From NCBI GenBank assembly GCA_020052215.1, contig JAGVPN010000325.1, forward strand, positions 1 to 6,089: a DNA stretch of 6,089 bases, read 5' to 3'. Positions 6,039 through 6,089 of the stretch are shown here, piece after piece (position 1 is the first letter of the stretch; each line of letters opens with the position of its first letter). The stretch is from Syntrophobacterales bacterium (GTDB lineage: Bacteria > Desulfobacterota > Desulfobaccia > Desulfobaccales > 0-14-0-80-60-11). A model generated the notes under the pieces. It saw nothing but the letters and a program-made list of their open reading frames with translations, was not told the origin of the DNA and did not search any database. The position numbers were made by a program, and so were the translations under genes.

Positions 6039-6064
6039 GGCTTCTTCAAGCGAAAGGAGAAGCC
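6039..6064 (+). promoter_or_regulatory. Hairpin that can mask the RBS of the gene at 6065
   Basis: GGCTTCTTC (6039-6047) can pair with GGAGAAGCC (6056-6064) over 9 bp, 8 Watson-Crick and one T-G, with an 8-base loop AAGCGAAA. The 3' arm contains most of the Shine-Dalgarno AAAGGAGA (6053-6060) and ends at the base before ATG 6065. When formed, it would hide the ribosome binding site. This suits temperature- or factor-dependent translation, though chance pairing of a purine-rich RBS with a CTTCTTC stretch is possible. Confidence 0.45.
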
Positions 6065-6089
6065 ATGCCGATTGGTCGTCCCATTCCAC
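6065..6089 (+). CDS. Unidentified gene, first eight codons only (cut by the window edge)
   Basis: ATG 6065 begins MPIGRPIP and continues out of the window. The start is supported by the strong Shine-Dalgarno AAAGGAGA with AGGAG 5 bases upstream, better than the site used by the large gene before it. Eight residues are not enough to name a family. The 332-base gap full of repeats makes co-transcription with the cyclase gene unlikely. The hairpin over its RBS suggests translation may be controlled. Confidence 0.55.

Larger units (their letters stand above)
5733..6064. other. Intergenic spacer with dispersed palindromic repeats
   Basis: No gene is visible between the stop of the cyclase and the ATG at 6065. 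The open frame through 5760-5860 simply translates the TGTCATTCTGA inverted repeat, giving the familiar HSERSEES-type artefact peptide. A small hairpin ACCGC/GCGGT lies at 5862-5879. The stretch is clearly richer in A+T than the gene before it. I find no convincing intrinsic terminator for the cyclase: the T6 at 5855-5860 comes 14 bases after the nearest stem. Confidence 0.65.

Overview
The window is dominated by one very large gene (939-5732, + strand). It encodes a membrane-bound, multi-sensor diguanylate cyclase of about 1597 residues, ordered as multi-pass membrane region, dCache, PAS, PAS, PAS, GAF, PAS, GAF, GGDEF. The coding style is GC-rich, and the PAS and GAF-GGDEF subtypes resemble those common in Desulfobacterota (the former Deltaproteobacteria, Desulfobacca or Syntrophobacter-like). 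The dispersed hairpin repeats and an ISXO2/IS1595-type transposase fit the same picture. This assignment is an inference from protein style, with no rRNA or marker gene to support it.

Left part (1-822): the window opens with the first 15 codons of an IS1595-family transposase, on the minus strand and leaving the window. It is followed by about 780 bases without a credible gene but full of palindromic repeats. Three copies of a GGTGGCACAG hairpin family (168-194, 287-313 inverted, 391-415) surround a two-armed cloverleaf-like element (207-255). A near-perfect 28-bp palindrome lies at 624-651 and a short hairpin at 700-715. Two of these families show compensatory base changes between copies, so the stems seem to be what is preserved.

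Leader of the large gene (822-939): an outer stem closing onto the start codon encloses two further stems, with the Shine-Dalgarno sequence in the last joining strand. This looks like a structured, possibly regulatory, 5' leader. I could not match it to a known riboswitch class.

Right part (5733-6064): about 330 bases of AT-richer spacer with an 81-bp inverted repeat of the widely dispersed TGTCATTCTGA type and two C5/G5 and C6/G6 hairpins. A new + strand gene starts at 6065 with a strong RBS. That RBS lies in the 3' arm of a hairpin ending at the base before the ATG. Only eight codons of this gene are visible.

Functionally, the large protein should join an external small-molecule signal (dCache) and several cytoplasmic signals (PAS/GAF) to synthesis of cyclic di-GMP. 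The GGEEF active site and the RxxD product-inhibition site are both intact. Nothing visible ties the transposase fragment or the gene at 6065 to it.
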